This document shows positions 19,178 through 28,560 of a DNA stretch of 64,000 nt, piece after piece. The notes under the pieces were generated by a model that made no database searches, was not told where the DNA came from, and saw nothing but the letters and a program-made list of their open reading frames with translations. Within the stretch, counting starts at the first letter, position 1. Each line of letters opens with the position of its first letter. The stretch lies in assembly GCF_031157835.1 (NCBI RefSeq), contig NZ_JAVIDR010000009.1, positions 54,446 to 118,445 on the forward strand, given 5' to 3'. The stretch is from Acinetobacter rudis (lineage in GTDB: Bacteria; Pseudomonadota; Gammaproteobacteria; Pseudomonadales; Moraxellaceae). A program made the translations under genes and the position numbers.

Positions 19178-19218
19178 AATATAAAACAAAAATCATTTGT
19201 TAACAGAGGATGTTTAAC

Positions 19219-20610
19219 ATGATAGGACTGATTGGAATAATCCTATCCTTAGTATTGCTCATGTATTTGGCATATAAAGGATTTAGCGTCATCATTTTGG
19301 CTCCACTACTGGCATTATTTGCTGTGCTTTGGAGTGGTTTAAGTCATGAAGTGTTAGGTGTCTACTCACAAATTTTCATGACTGGGTTAGGTAGTTATGT
19401 CATCAAATATTTTCCATTATTTTTATTAGGTGCAATCTTTGGCAAATTGATGGATGACTCAGGTTCAGCAGGAACAATTGCCAACTTCTTTGTCAACAAA
19501 CTCGGCCATAAACGTGCCATGTTATCCATTGTGCTGTCCTGTGCAATTTTAACTTATGGTGGCGTATCACTTTTTGTAGTTGGTTTTGCAGTCTTCCCAA
19601 TTGCAGCAGCTTTATTCAAAGAGTTAGGCATTCCAAAACGTTTGATTCCAGCAGCAATTGTTTTAGGTGCACTCACCTTTACCATGACAGCACTGCCTGG
19701 TACACCTGCGATTCAAAATGCTATTCCAATGCCATTTTTCAATACTGATCTGTATGCGGCACCTGGCCTCGGAATCATTTCTTCCATTTTTATATTAATT
19801 ACGGGTATGTATTGGCTTAACTACCGCAGCAAACGTGCTCATGAACAACAAGAAGGATATGGACAACACCATGAACCAGAATTTCAGATCAGCTCTGGGC
19901 ATCAAGGACCAAGCCTAACCATTGCAATGCTGCCGATTATTGTTGTGATCATTACCAACTTGGTATTAACAAAATGGATTCTGCCAAGTCTAGACACCGC
20001 ATATTTAGCAACAGATAAATTTGGTCATGCTGCCCTCAGCTCGGTAATTGGTTTATGGGCCATTATTTGTGCCTTAGTCCTCGCTTGTCTGACGATTATT
20101 CTGCTCAATTGGCAACGTATTGCCAATATTAAAGACTCACTCCAACAAGGTGTTTCTTCATCATTCTTACCCATATTTAACACGGCATCAGAAGTTGGAT
20201 ATGGCTCTGTTATTGCTTCACTGGCTGGTTTTATTATTCTGCGTGACTTTCTCATTGGCCTTGCACCAAGCAATCCACTCATATCAGAAGCAATCGTAAT
20301 TAATGTTCTTGCTGGAATCACAGGTTCAGCTTCTGGCGGACTCAGTATTGCACTCAATACGATGGGTGAAACATATATGAACTTGGCTCAACAACATGGA
20401 ATCTCACCAGAACTCATGCACCGTGTCGCTTCCATGGCTTCAGGCGCACTAGATTCTCTACCCCATAACGGTGCCGTGATTACCATCATCACGCTATGCG
20501 GTCTAACCCATAAACAATCTTATTACGATATGTTCATCGTTGCTGTGATCATTCCCTTAATGGCACTCATTGGTGTGATTACACTAGGTACGATGTTCGG
20601 ATCATTCTAA
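19219..20610 (+). CDS. GntP-family organic-acid permease
   Basis: The 463-residue inner-membrane protein has about 12-13 hydrophobic segments and GntP-family features: an N-terminal MxxLAYKGFSVIILAPLLAL, YFPLFLLGAIFGKLM, LTYGGVSLFVVGFAVFP, and a C-terminal MASGALDSLPHNGAVITI stretch. GntP proteins import gluconate-like hydroxy acids by proton symport. The ATG at 19219 has AGAGG nine bases upstream; the ATG at 19210 would overlap that site. The gap of 41 bp to the following dehydrogenase gene suggests one operon, so the imported compound is probably a hydroxy acid oxidised by it. Confidence 0.85.
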   Translation: MIGLIGIILSLVLLMYLAYKGFSVIILAPLLALFAVLWSGLSHEVLGVYSQIFMTGLGSYVIKYFPLFLLGAIFGKLMDDSGSAGTIANFFVNKLGHKRAMLSIVLSCAILTYGGVSLFVVGFAVFPIAAALFKELGIPKRLIPAAIVLGALTFTMTALPGTPAIQNAIPMPFFNTDLYAAPGLGIISSIFILITGMYWLNYRSKRAHEQQEGYGQHHEPEFQISSGHQGPSLTIAMLPIIVVIITNLVLTKWILPSLDTAYLATDKFGHAALSSVIGLWAIICALVLACLTIILLNWQRIANIKDSLQQGVSSSFLPIFNTASEVGYGSVIASLAGFIILRDFLIGLAPSNPLISEAIVINVLAGITGSASGGLSIALNTMGETYMNLAQQHGISPELMHRVASMASGALDSLPHNGAVITIITLCGLTHKQSYYDMFIVAVIIPLMALIGVITLGTMFGSF

Positions 20611-20651
20611 ATCACGGTTCCACTTTTACAACAATTGCAAAGGAATAGATT

Positions 20652-21812
20652 ATGTCACATGCGATTCAACTCCCACGTATGATGGAAATTGGCAAAAATG
20701 CACGCGCAAAACTTCCACAAATTTTAACCGCGTTGAATTGCCAAAAGCCTTTAATTATTACCGATAAAATTATGGTGACCTTAGGCTATATTGAGCAAAT
20801 TCAAAAACTATTACTTGAAGCTGGTATTCAATCAGACTATTTCGATCAAACCATTCCTGAACCAACCTCAGCCTCAATTGCTGCGGGTGTTGCACATATT
20901 TGTAATCATCAATATGACGCAATCATTGCTGTGGGAGGTGGTAGCCCAATTGATAGTGCTAAGGCAATGAGTATATTAGCCAAGTTTGGTGGTGAAATTC
21001 GCGACTACAAATTTCCACGCCAAGTGAATGAAGCTGGTCTTCCTATTATTGCTATACCAACCACAGCTGGCACAGGCTCAGAATGTACCCGTTTTACCAT
21101 TATTACCGATGATGTCAGCAGTGAAAAAATGCTCTGTGCTGGCATTGGTTTTTTACCTGTAGCGGCTATTGTTGATTATGAATTAACCATGTCTTTACCA
21201 GCCCGTACTACAGCAGATACAGGAATTGATGCACTTACTCATGCAATAGAAGCTTATGTGAGTAGCAAAGCCAGTGCTTATAGTGATGCTCAAGCACTAG
21301 CGGCAATGAATCTCATTGGCCCTAATCTGCAAAAAGTTTATCACCAACCAGATAATGAACATGCACGAGAACAAATGATGCTTGGTTCAACTTTAGCAGG
21401 TATCGCTTTTTCCAATGCCTCCGTCGCACTTGTCCATGGCATGAGCCGCCCAATTGGAGCATTTTTCCATGTGCCTCATGGCCTATCAAATGCCATGTTA
21501 TTGCCGAGTATCACGGCTTACTCAATTCCTGCAGCACCAGCACGTTATGCAAACTGTGCTAGAGCAATGGGAGTTGCTCAAAGCCATGACAGCGATGAGA
21601 TTGCCAATGAAAAACTGGTTCAAGCTTTAACCCAAATCAATCTAGATCTCAACGTACCAACATTGGCTGAATTTGGCGTTGATAAAGCAACATTTGACCA
21701 AGTGGTTGAGACCATGGCAGAACAAGCCTTGGCTTCTGGCTCTCCAAATAACAACCCCAAAGTCCCTAGCATTGCAGAAATGAAACAACTCTATCAAGCA
21801 CTATGGCACTAA
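20652..21812 (+). CDS. Iron-containing (type III) alcohol dehydrogenase
   Basis: The 386-residue protein has the family hallmarks: VGGGSPIDSAKAMS (NAD pocket), IPTTAGTGSECT, the metal-binding Asp and His residues in DTGIDALTHAIEAY, and HGMSRPIGAFFHVPHG. Members oxidise or reduce short alcohols, diols and hydroxy acids with NAD and Fe2+. Between a GntP permease and an MmsA-type dehydrogenase, its likely job is to oxidise a terminal hydroxy acid to the semialdehyde, for example 3-hydroxypropionate to malonate semialdehyde. The substrate is inference. AAGGAA precedes the ATG. Confidence 0.88.
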   Translation: MSHAIQLPRMMEIGKNARAKLPQILTALNCQKPLIITDKIMVTLGYIEQIQKLLLEAGIQSDYFDQTIPEPTSASIAAGVAHICNHQYDAIIAVGGGSPIDSAKAMSILAKFGGEIRDYKFPRQVNEAGLPIIAIPTTAGTGSECTRFTIITDDVSSEKMLCAGIGFLPVAAIVDYELTMSLPARTTADTGIDALTHAIEAYVSSKASAYSDAQALAAMNLIGPNLQKVYHQPDNEHAREQMMLGSTLAGIAFSNASVALVHGMSRPIGAFFHVPHGLSNAMLLPSITAYSIPAAPARYANCARAMGVAQSHDSDEIANEKLVQALTQINLDLNVPTLAEFGVDKATFDQVVETMAEQALASGSPNNNPKVPSIAEMKQLYQALWH

Positions 21813-21894
21813 TTCAGGCATGTCACATTAAACCATCATGCAATTTTTACTTATTTAAATATCGACTTCTCATTTAGAAACAAAGGATCAACAT

Positions 21895-23391
21895 ATGCAA
21901 ATCATCGGACACTTCATTAATGGGCAAGATGAAAATGAACACAGCAGAACCCAAGCTGTTTTTAATCCGTCAACTGGTACACAAGATAAGCAAGTTGCAA
22001 TCGCCAGTGCTACAACTGTTGAACAAGCCATTGCAGCAGCTGAAGCAGCTTTCCCAGCATGGCGAAATACACCAGTAATCAAACGTGCCCGTGTTATGTT
22101 TAAGTTTAAAGAACTGCTTGAACAACATGCCGATAAAATCTGCGAATTAATTGGTCAGGAACACGGCAAAATTGTGCATGATGCAGCGGGTGAACTACAG
22201 CGTGGTATTGAAAATGTTGAATATGCTTGTGGTGCTGCAGAATTTTTAAAAGGTGAGTTTAGTAAAAACGTTGGGCCATCCATAGACTCTTGGAGTGAAA
22301 TGCAACCGCTTGGTGTCGTTGCGGGGATTACGCCTTTTAACTTCCCAGTCATGGTTCCTCTGTGGATGTTCCCTATGGCAATTGTCTGTGGTAACACCTT
22401 TGTACTCAAACCATCTGAACGTGATCCATCTGCAACCCTCTATATTGCAAAACTGCTACAGCAAGCAGGTTTACCTGATGGTGTACTCAATGTAGTTAAT
22501 GGTGACAAAGTTGCAGTAGATACCCTACTACAAGACACACGAGTACAAGCAGTTAGCTTTGTCGGCTCAACACCTATTGCACAGTACATCTATCAAACCG
22601 CTACGGCTAATGGTAAACGCTGCCAAGCACTCGGTGGTGCAAAAAACCACGCCATTATTATGCCTGATGCAGATATTGATAACGTCGTAAGCTCATTACT
22701 GGGTGCCGCATTTGGTTCATCGGGTGAACGCTGTATGGCACTTTCTGTGGCTGTAGCAGTGGGAGACGATGTTGCAGATGTTATGATTGCAAAACTTACC
22801 GAGGCAATGCAGGGTCTGAAATATGGTCCTTACTTTGACAAAAATAATGACTTTGGTGCAGTCATCACGGCGGAACATAAAGCCAAAGTGATTGGTTATA
22901 TTGACAGTGCTGAACAACAAGGTGCGAAAATTGTTGTTGATGGCCGCCAAGCAGCACCAGAAGGTTATGAAAAGGGCTTCTATGTTGGCGCAACTTTAAT
23001 AGACCAAGTTCAAGCCAATATGACCAGCTATAAAGAGGAAATTTTTGGCCCTGTTTTACAAGTAATGCGTGTTCAAACCATGCAAGAAGCTATGGACCTG
23101 ATTGATAATCATGAATATGGCAATGGCACATGTATTTATACACGAGATGGTGAAGCAGCACGTTACTTTAGTGATCATATTAAAGTAGGTATGGTTGGGA
23201 TTAATATTCCACTCCCTGTACCTGTTGCTTACCATAGCTTTGGTGGCTGGAAACGTTCACTGTTTGGTGATTTACATGCCTATGGTCCAGACGGCGCACG
23301 CTTCTATACTCGCCGTAAAACCATCACTCAGCGCTGGCCTACAGCCAATGTTCGAGAAGGTGCACAATTCTCAATGCCTACATTAAACTAA
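21895..23391 (+). CDS. mmsA: CoA-acylating (methyl)malonate-semialdehyde dehydrogenase
   Basis: The 498-residue aldehyde dehydrogenase has the motifs that mark the MmsA/IolA group: GVVAGITPFNFPVMVPLWM, FVGSTPIAQYI, LGGAKNHAIIMPDADID, and the catalytic Cys in FGSSGERCMALS near residue 280. These enzymes turn malonate or methylmalonate semialdehyde into acetyl- or propionyl-CoA with loss of CO2. It is the last gene of the GntP module, 82 bp after the iron dehydrogenase, with AAAGGA before the ATG. The usual valine-pathway partner mmsB is not adjacent, so it probably serves the hydroxy acid handled by this module. Confidence 0.9.
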   Translation: MQIIGHFINGQDENEHSRTQAVFNPSTGTQDKQVAIASATTVEQAIAAAEAAFPAWRNTPVIKRARVMFKFKELLEQHADKICELIGQEHGKIVHDAAGELQRGIENVEYACGAAEFLKGEFSKNVGPSIDSWSEMQPLGVVAGITPFNFPVMVPLWMFPMAIVCGNTFVLKPSERDPSATLYIAKLLQQAGLPDGVLNVVNGDKVAVDTLLQDTRVQAVSFVGSTPIAQYIYQTATANGKRCQALGGAKNHAIIMPDADIDNVVSSLLGAAFGSSGERCMALSVAVAVGDDVADVMIAKLTEAMQGLKYGPYFDKNNDFGAVITAEHKAKVIGYIDSAEQQGAKIVVDGRQAAPEGYEKGFYVGATLIDQVQANMTSYKEEIFGPVLQVMRVQTMQEAMDLIDNHEYGNGTCIYTRDGEAARYFSDHIKVGMVGINIPLPVPVAYHSFGGWKRSLFGDLHAYGPDGARFYTRRKTITQRWPTANVREGAQFSMPTLN

Positions 23392-23408
23392 GTTGAATAT
23401 TTAAAATG

Positions 23409-23455
23409 AAGCCCCGTGAGATTACATATTCACTATGTCATCTCATAGGGCTTTT
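23409..23455. terminator. Bidirectional terminator mmsA/iclR
   Basis: AAGCCCCGTGAGAT pairs with ATCTCATAGGGCTT apart from one mismatch and one wobble, with further pairing inside. It is followed by a TTTTC tail and lies between convergent genes. Confidence 0.75.
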
Positions 23456-23481
23456 CATTTCTATAAATAGTATCCAATCAC

Positions 23482-24252
23482 TTAATCGTTTGCGCTGACC
23501 TGACTGTGTTGCTCGATTAAGAGACTTAAAGCTTGGGCTGCTTCACGTAACATTGGCTCAAAAGCAATGAGATCTGCTAACGATTTTCGAATCGTTGGAG
23601 CATGAGTATATAAACACGCAATAATTTGTCCGTTATGACAGATTGGAACAGAACAAGCGACCATACCTGCAATAAACTCTTCGTCATCGGTTCCGAGTTT
23701 TTGTTCAAAAATTTGCGCTAAATTATCTGCAAATGCATTAGGGTCAACAAGCGTATTTTTAGTCATCGCTTGAATAGGTAATAACTGTATAACTTTTTGT
23801 TGTCGTGCTTTTGGCAAATAGCTCAAAAATAGTTTACCGCTTGAAGTACACCATAATGGTACGGTTGACCCCACTGGCAAATACACTTGTAAAGGCCAGT
23901 TGGTTTGAATACGGTCGGTATATAACATTTGATTATTATTTAAAATGGCAATTCCGCAAGTCTCACCAATTTGATCAGACAAACGCTGTAGAATTGCTAG
24001 ACGCTCTACTTTTAAAGATTCTTGCTCCCACGCCCCCATAAGCATTTTAAACGTCCGATCTCCAAGGACATATCCCCCATAACTTTCACACTTCACAAAA
24101 CCTTCTTGTTCTAAAGTCTGTAGAAGTCGATGAATACTGGGTTTAGGAATATCTAAAGCAACGGCTAAATCTAAGGGTGATGGTGGATGTTTTGCCTGTG
24201 AAATAGCATCGATAATATCTAATACGCGGGTAATGGATGAACCTTTCGACAT
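23482..24252 (-). CDS. IclR-family transcriptional regulator
   Basis: The 256-residue protein has an N-terminal winged helix, SITRVLDIIDAISQ then LDIPKPSIHRLLQTLEQEGF (residues about 8-55). The C-terminal effector domain has LAILQRLSDQIGETCGIA, VGSTVPLWCTSSGKLFLS and FIAGMVACSVPI. IclR proteins bind small acids and control nearby catabolic operons. It is convergent with the GntP-ADH-MmsA operon and is its likely regulator. The ATG at 24252 is preferred over a preceding TTG; AGGA lies about ten bases upstream. Confidence 0.87.
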   Translation of the reverse strand: MSKGSSITRVLDIIDAISQAKHPPSPLDLAVALDIPKPSIHRLLQTLEQEGFVKCESYGGYVLGDRTFKMLMGAWEQESLKVERLAILQRLSDQIGETCGIAILNNNQMLYTDRIQTNWPLQVYLPVGSTVPLWCTSSGKLFLSYLPKARQQKVIQLLPIQAMTKNTLVDPNAFADNLAQIFEQKLGTDDEEFIAGMVACSVPICHNGQIIACLYTHAPTIRKSLADLIAFEPMLREAAQALSLLIEQHSQVSAND

Positions 24253-24411
24253 CAAGCACTATTCCTAACAGAAGTGGCAAAGAGATCATTATAATCTAGC
24301 GTTCTAGACTTAGATAGTGACGACTCAATACGCCTTTCAATCCTAAGAGCAATTCAAAATACAGATAAAATTTTATGATTTACTACTATTAAATATAAAC
24401 AAAATCAATTT

Positions 24412-24440
24412 GCTCTACCATGCCTGTATCATGGTAGAGC
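24412..24440. terminator. Hairpin after catM
   Basis: A perfect 11-bp stem (GCTCTACCATG/CATGGTAGAGC) closes a 7-base loop just past the catM stop codon. The minus-strand tail (AAATTGATTTT) is only moderately T-rich. Confidence 0.6.
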
Positions 24441-24453
24441 GCCGCAATCAAAA

Positions 24454-25371
<918 letters not shown>

Positions 25372-25402
25372 TTATCTTTCCTCCATCCAGACACCCCATA
25401 AT

Positions 25403-25417
25403 ATACTTGATAAGTAT
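25403..25417. promoter_or_regulatory. CatM/BenM operator (ATAC-N7-GTAT)
   Basis: ATACTTGATAAGTAT is an exact ATAC-N7-GTAT match to the high-affinity recognition site known for CatM and BenM in Acinetobacter. It lies between catM and catB, 35 bp from the catM start, so it can serve both autoregulation and activation of catB. Confidence 0.85.
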
Positions 25418-25499
25418 GTAAAAATACCATTTTTCCACTAGTTTAAGATATTACATTATTTTAGGGTATATAAAGAGTTCACTGTTGAAGAATATTAGG

Positions 25500-26609
25500 A
25501 TGTATAAATCAGTAGAAACACTGCTTGTTGAAATTCCGACCATCCGTCCACATAAAATGGCGGTGGCAACAATGCAGACTCAAACCCTTGTTTTGGTCAA
25601 AGTTACCAGTAATGATGGATTTGTCGGTTGGGGTGAAGCGACCACAATTGGCGGTTTAGGCTATGGAGAGGAAAGTCCTGAAAGCGTCAAAACCAATATT
25701 GAAACTTACTTAGCACCGTTGCTAAAAAGTTTGTCTGGGCTAAATTTTGCTCAGACTATGCAACATATTAAAAAGCAAATCAATGGTAACCGCTTTGCCA
25801 AATGTGCAATCCAAACAGCTTTACTTGATATTCAAGCTCAACGTTTAAATCTTCCCCTCAGTGAACTACTTGGTGGCCGTCTGCGTGATCGCGTTCCAGT
25901 ACTCTGGGTACTCGCTTCTGGTAATACTGAAAAAGATATTGCAGAAGCACAAAAGATGGTTGAGTTAAAACGACACAATATCTTTAAACTCAAAATTGGT
26001 TCACGTCCATTACAACAAGATGTTGAACATGTGTTAGCGATTAAAAAAGCACTTGGCGCTGACGTTTCTATTCGTGTTGATGTAAACCGTGCATGGTCTG
26101 AACGTCAGGCAGTACAGGGAATTCAACTGCTACAAGATGGTGGCGTAGATCTTATTGAACAACCGTGTGCAATTGATAATATTGATGCCATGCAACGTCT
26201 CACAGAACGCTTTGATATTGCTATCATGGCTGACGAATCATTAATGGGACCAAATAGTGCTTATCAGCTTGCTCGCCGCAATGCAGCATCTGTCTTTGCT
26301 GTAAAAGTTGCTCAATCTGGTGGTTTAGTTGAAGCATGTGAAGTTGCCAAAATAGCAAACTTAGCAGGTATCGACCTATATGGAGGTACTATGCTAGAAG
26401 GTCCTGTTGGAACAATGGCCTCTGCACATGTATGCACTACTTTTGAAAATTTAGCTTATGGCACTGAATTATTCGGCCCATTATTATTAACCGAAGAAAT
26501 TTTAAAAACCCCGCTTCAATACCAACAATTTGAACTCGCTGTACCAACTACCCCGGGTCTAGGTATTGAATTGGATCTCGATAAAATTGACAACCTACGT
26601 CGTAAATAA
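25500..26609 (+). CDS. catB: Muconate cycloisomerase I
   Basis: The 369-residue enolase-superfamily enzyme converts cis,cis-muconate to muconolactone. It follows Acinetobacter CatB closely: MYKSVETLLVEIPTIRPHK, GWGEATTIGGLGYGEESPE, NRFAKCAIQTALLDIQ, FKLKIGS with the KxK catalytic lysine, RVDVNRAW and LIEQPC and ADESLMGP carrying metal ligands, VKVAQSGGL, and YGGTMLEGPVG. The ATG at 25500 agrees with the known CatB N-terminus; an upstream TTG at 25485 is not needed. It is the first gene of the cat operon. Confidence 0.96.
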   Translation: MYKSVETLLVEIPTIRPHKMAVATMQTQTLVLVKVTSNDGFVGWGEATTIGGLGYGEESPESVKTNIETYLAPLLKSLSGLNFAQTMQHIKKQINGNRFAKCAIQTALLDIQAQRLNLPLSELLGGRLRDRVPVLWVLASGNTEKDIAEAQKMVELKRHNIFKLKIGSRPLQQDVEHVLAIKKALGADVSIRVDVNRAWSERQAVQGIQLLQDGGVDLIEQPCAIDNIDAMQRLTERFDIAIMADESLMGPNSAYQLARRNAASVFAVKVAQSGGLVEACEVAKIANLAGIDLYGGTMLEGPVGTMASAHVCTTFENLAYGTELFGPLLLTEEILKTPLQYQQFELAVPTTPGLGIELDLDKIDNLRRK

Positions 26610-26626
26610 CTAAAGGAATACCCCCT

Positions 26627-26917
26627 ATGTTGTTTCAAGTTCGCATGGATGTAAACATCCCACTTGATATGCCAGTTGAACAAGCAAATCAAATTAAAGC
26701 TGTTGAAAAAGCTTATTCACAAGATTTACAACGTCAAGGTAAATGGCGTCACATCTGGCGTATTACTGGCCAATACTCCAACATCAGTATTTTTGATGTA
26801 GAAAGCAATGAAGAATTGCATAACATCTTGCAAGGTTTACCTCTTTATCCATACATGAATATTGAAGTTATGGCTTTAAATCGCCACCCGTCTTCTATTC
26901 GTGAAGATGATCGTTAA
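26627..26917 (+). CDS. catC: Muconolactone delta-isomerase
   Basis: The 96-residue protein is full length for CatC and begins MLFQVRMDVNIPLDMP. It has the conserved LQRQGKWRHIWRITGQYSN region and NELHNILQGLPLYPYM, which carry the active-site residues of this small decameric enzyme. It moves the double bond of muconolactone to give the beta-ketoadipate enol-lactone. It starts 17 bp after catB, with AAAGGA upstream, so the two are cotranslated. Confidence 0.96.
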   Translation: MLFQVRMDVNIPLDMPVEQANQIKAVEKAYSQDLQRQGKWRHIWRITGQYSNISIFDVESNEELHNILQGLPLYPYMNIEVMALNRHPSSIREDDR

Positions 26918-26952
26918 TCGCAATTTAAATTGCCAATAATACGAATCACCTC

Positions 26953-27051
26953 AGCTACAAGAAATTTGATATTCCTTGTAGCTTCATCACTTAGGATGGT
27001 TATGCACAGCCATGGATTATCCCCCATCAGGAAATCGATGGCTGTGCATAA
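26953..27051. repeat. Two tandem hairpins between catC and catI
   Basis: AGCTACAAG pairs perfectly with CTTGTAGCT (26953-26983). A longer stem, TTATGCACAGCCATGGAT with ATCGATGGCTGTGCATAA (27000-27051), pairs at 17 of 18 positions. Neither is followed by a T run on the plus strand, so they look like processing or stability elements rather than terminators. Confidence 0.7.
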
Positions 27052-27078
27052 AAATTCGGACTACTTCGGGGATGCAAC

Positions 27079-27753
27079 ATGATTGATAAAAGCACAGGGT
27101 CTTTAATCAACGTCTTATCCGCCATTAAAGATGGCGCCACCGTTATGATTGGTGGTTTTGGTACAGCAGGTCAGCCCGCTGAACTTATTGATGGTTTGAT
27201 TGAACTTGGGGTCAAGGACTTAGTTATTATCAACAATAATGCGGGTAATGGCGATTATGGCCTAGCGAAGCTTTTAAAAGCAGGGGCTGTCCGTAAAATC
27301 ATCTGTTCTTTCCCACGTCAGTCAGATTCATGGGTATTTGACGAGCTCTATCGAGCTGGAAAAATCGAACTTGAATTAGTGCCACAAGGTAACTTGGCAT
27401 GCCGTATTCAAGCTGCAGGTATGGGACTTGGCCCAATCTACACACCAACAGGGTTTGGGACTTTGCTAGCTGAAGGCAAACCAACCATGCACTATGAAGG
27501 CAAAGATTATGTGCTTGAAAATCCAATTCGAGCTGACTTTGCTTTGATTAAAGCTGAACAAGGTGACCGTTGGGGCAATTTAATTTACCGCAAAGCTGCA
27601 CGTAATTTTGGCCCAATTATGGCTATGGCTGCAGATTGTACTATTGCTCAAGTCTCTCAAATTGTTGAACTGGGTGCGCTTGATCCTGAACATATTATTA
27701 CCCCTGGGATTTTTGTCCAACACGTGGTTCAAGTGAACCCAACTCAGGCTTAA
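27079..27753 (+). CDS. catI: 3-oxoadipate CoA-transferase, subunit A
   Basis: The 224-residue protein is the alpha subunit of a class I CoA-transferase: TVMIGGFGTAGQPAELIDGL, the NNNAGNGDYGLAKLL loop, CSFPRQSDS, and KAARNFGPIMAMAA. With CatJ it moves CoA from succinyl-CoA to 3-oxoadipate. GGGGA precedes the ATG. It is separated from catJ by only 14 bp. Its sequence would equally fit PcaI, but its place behind catBC makes it the catechol-branch copy. Confidence 0.93.
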   Translation: MIDKSTGSLINVLSAIKDGATVMIGGFGTAGQPAELIDGLIELGVKDLVIINNNAGNGDYGLAKLLKAGAVRKIICSFPRQSDSWVFDELYRAGKIELELVPQGNLACRIQAAGMGLGPIYTPTGFGTLLAEGKPTMHYEGKDYVLENPIRADFALIKAEQGDRWGNLIYRKAARNFGPIMAMAADCTIAQVSQIVELGALDPEHIITPGIFVQHVVQVNPTQA

Positions 27754-27767
27754 GTAGGAGTAACTGT

Positions 27768-28424
27768 ATGAGCTATAGCAAACTAAGCCGTGATCAAATC
27801 GCTGAACGTGTTGCACAAGACATTCCTGATGGTGCCTATGTCAACCTTGGGATTGGTTTACCAACAAAAATTTCTAAATATCTTCCAAGCGATAAAGACG
27901 TATTTTTACATTCTGAAAATGGTTTATTGGCCTTTGGCCCACCTCCTGAAAAAGGTCAGGAAGATCCTGAACTCATTAATGCAGGCAAAGAATATGTCAC
28001 CATGCTAACAGGTGGTGCTTTTTTCCATCATGGTGATTCATTTGCCATGATGCGCGGTGGGCATCTTGATATCTGCGTACTTGGTGCATTTCAAATTGCA
28101 GCCAATGGTGATTTGGCAAACTGGCACACAGGTGCACCAGATGCTATTCCAGCAGTAGGTGGTGCAATGGATCTCGCTGTCGGTGCAAAGAAAGTCTTTG
28201 TTACGACTGATCATGTCACTAAATCTGGGGAACCTAAAATTGTTGCAGAACTTAGCTACCCAGTGACGGGTCAAAAATGTGTAGACCGTATTTATACAGA
28301 CCTATGTGTTATTGATGTCACTGCCGAAGGCTTAAAAGTTCTTGAAATGGTAGAAGGTCTCAGCTTTGAAGAATTACAAAGCATGACTGGTGCAACGTTG
28401 CTCCCAATGGAAAACAAAGTATAA
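27768..28424 (+). CDS. catJ: 3-oxoadipate CoA-transferase, subunit B
   Basis: The 218-residue beta subunit has GAYVNLGIGLPTKIS near the start, and the catalytic Glu in LHSENGLLAFGP near residue 50. It also has MMRGGHLDICVLGAFQ and GAMDLAVGAKKVFV. The glutamate forms the covalent CoA thioester. Length and order match the catIJ pair of Acinetobacter. GTAGGAG lies just before the ATG. Confidence 0.94.
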   Translation: MSYSKLSRDQIAERVAQDIPDGAYVNLGIGLPTKISKYLPSDKDVFLHSENGLLAFGPPPEKGQEDPELINAGKEYVTMLTGGAFFHHGDSFAMMRGGHLDICVLGAFQIAANGDLANWHTGAPDAIPAVGGAMDLAVGAKKVFVTTDHVTKSGEPKIVAELSYPVTGQKCVDRIYTDLCVIDVTAEGLKVLEMVEGLSFEELQSMTGATLLPMENKV

Positions 28425-28432
28425 ATCTCCCC

Positions 28433-28458
28433 TTTAGCCCCCTATATAGGGGGCTAAA
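28433..28458. repeat. Perfect 26-bp palindrome between catJ and catF
   Basis: TTTAGCCCCCTA, TA, TAGGGGGCTAAA is a perfect palindrome starting 9 bp after catJ. A second imperfect hairpin (CCAG..TTTTT/AAAAAGCTGG) follows at about 28497-28520. The tail is A-rich on the plus strand, so full termination is not expected. Confidence 0.7.
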
Positions 28459-28560
28459 AGCATCCTTCTGAGTACATTGAAAGAACAGATTTTTGCCAGT
28501 TTTTACTAGAAAAAGCTGGAAATCTCTAAAAGATCATGACGAATAAATAAGGAAATATAG

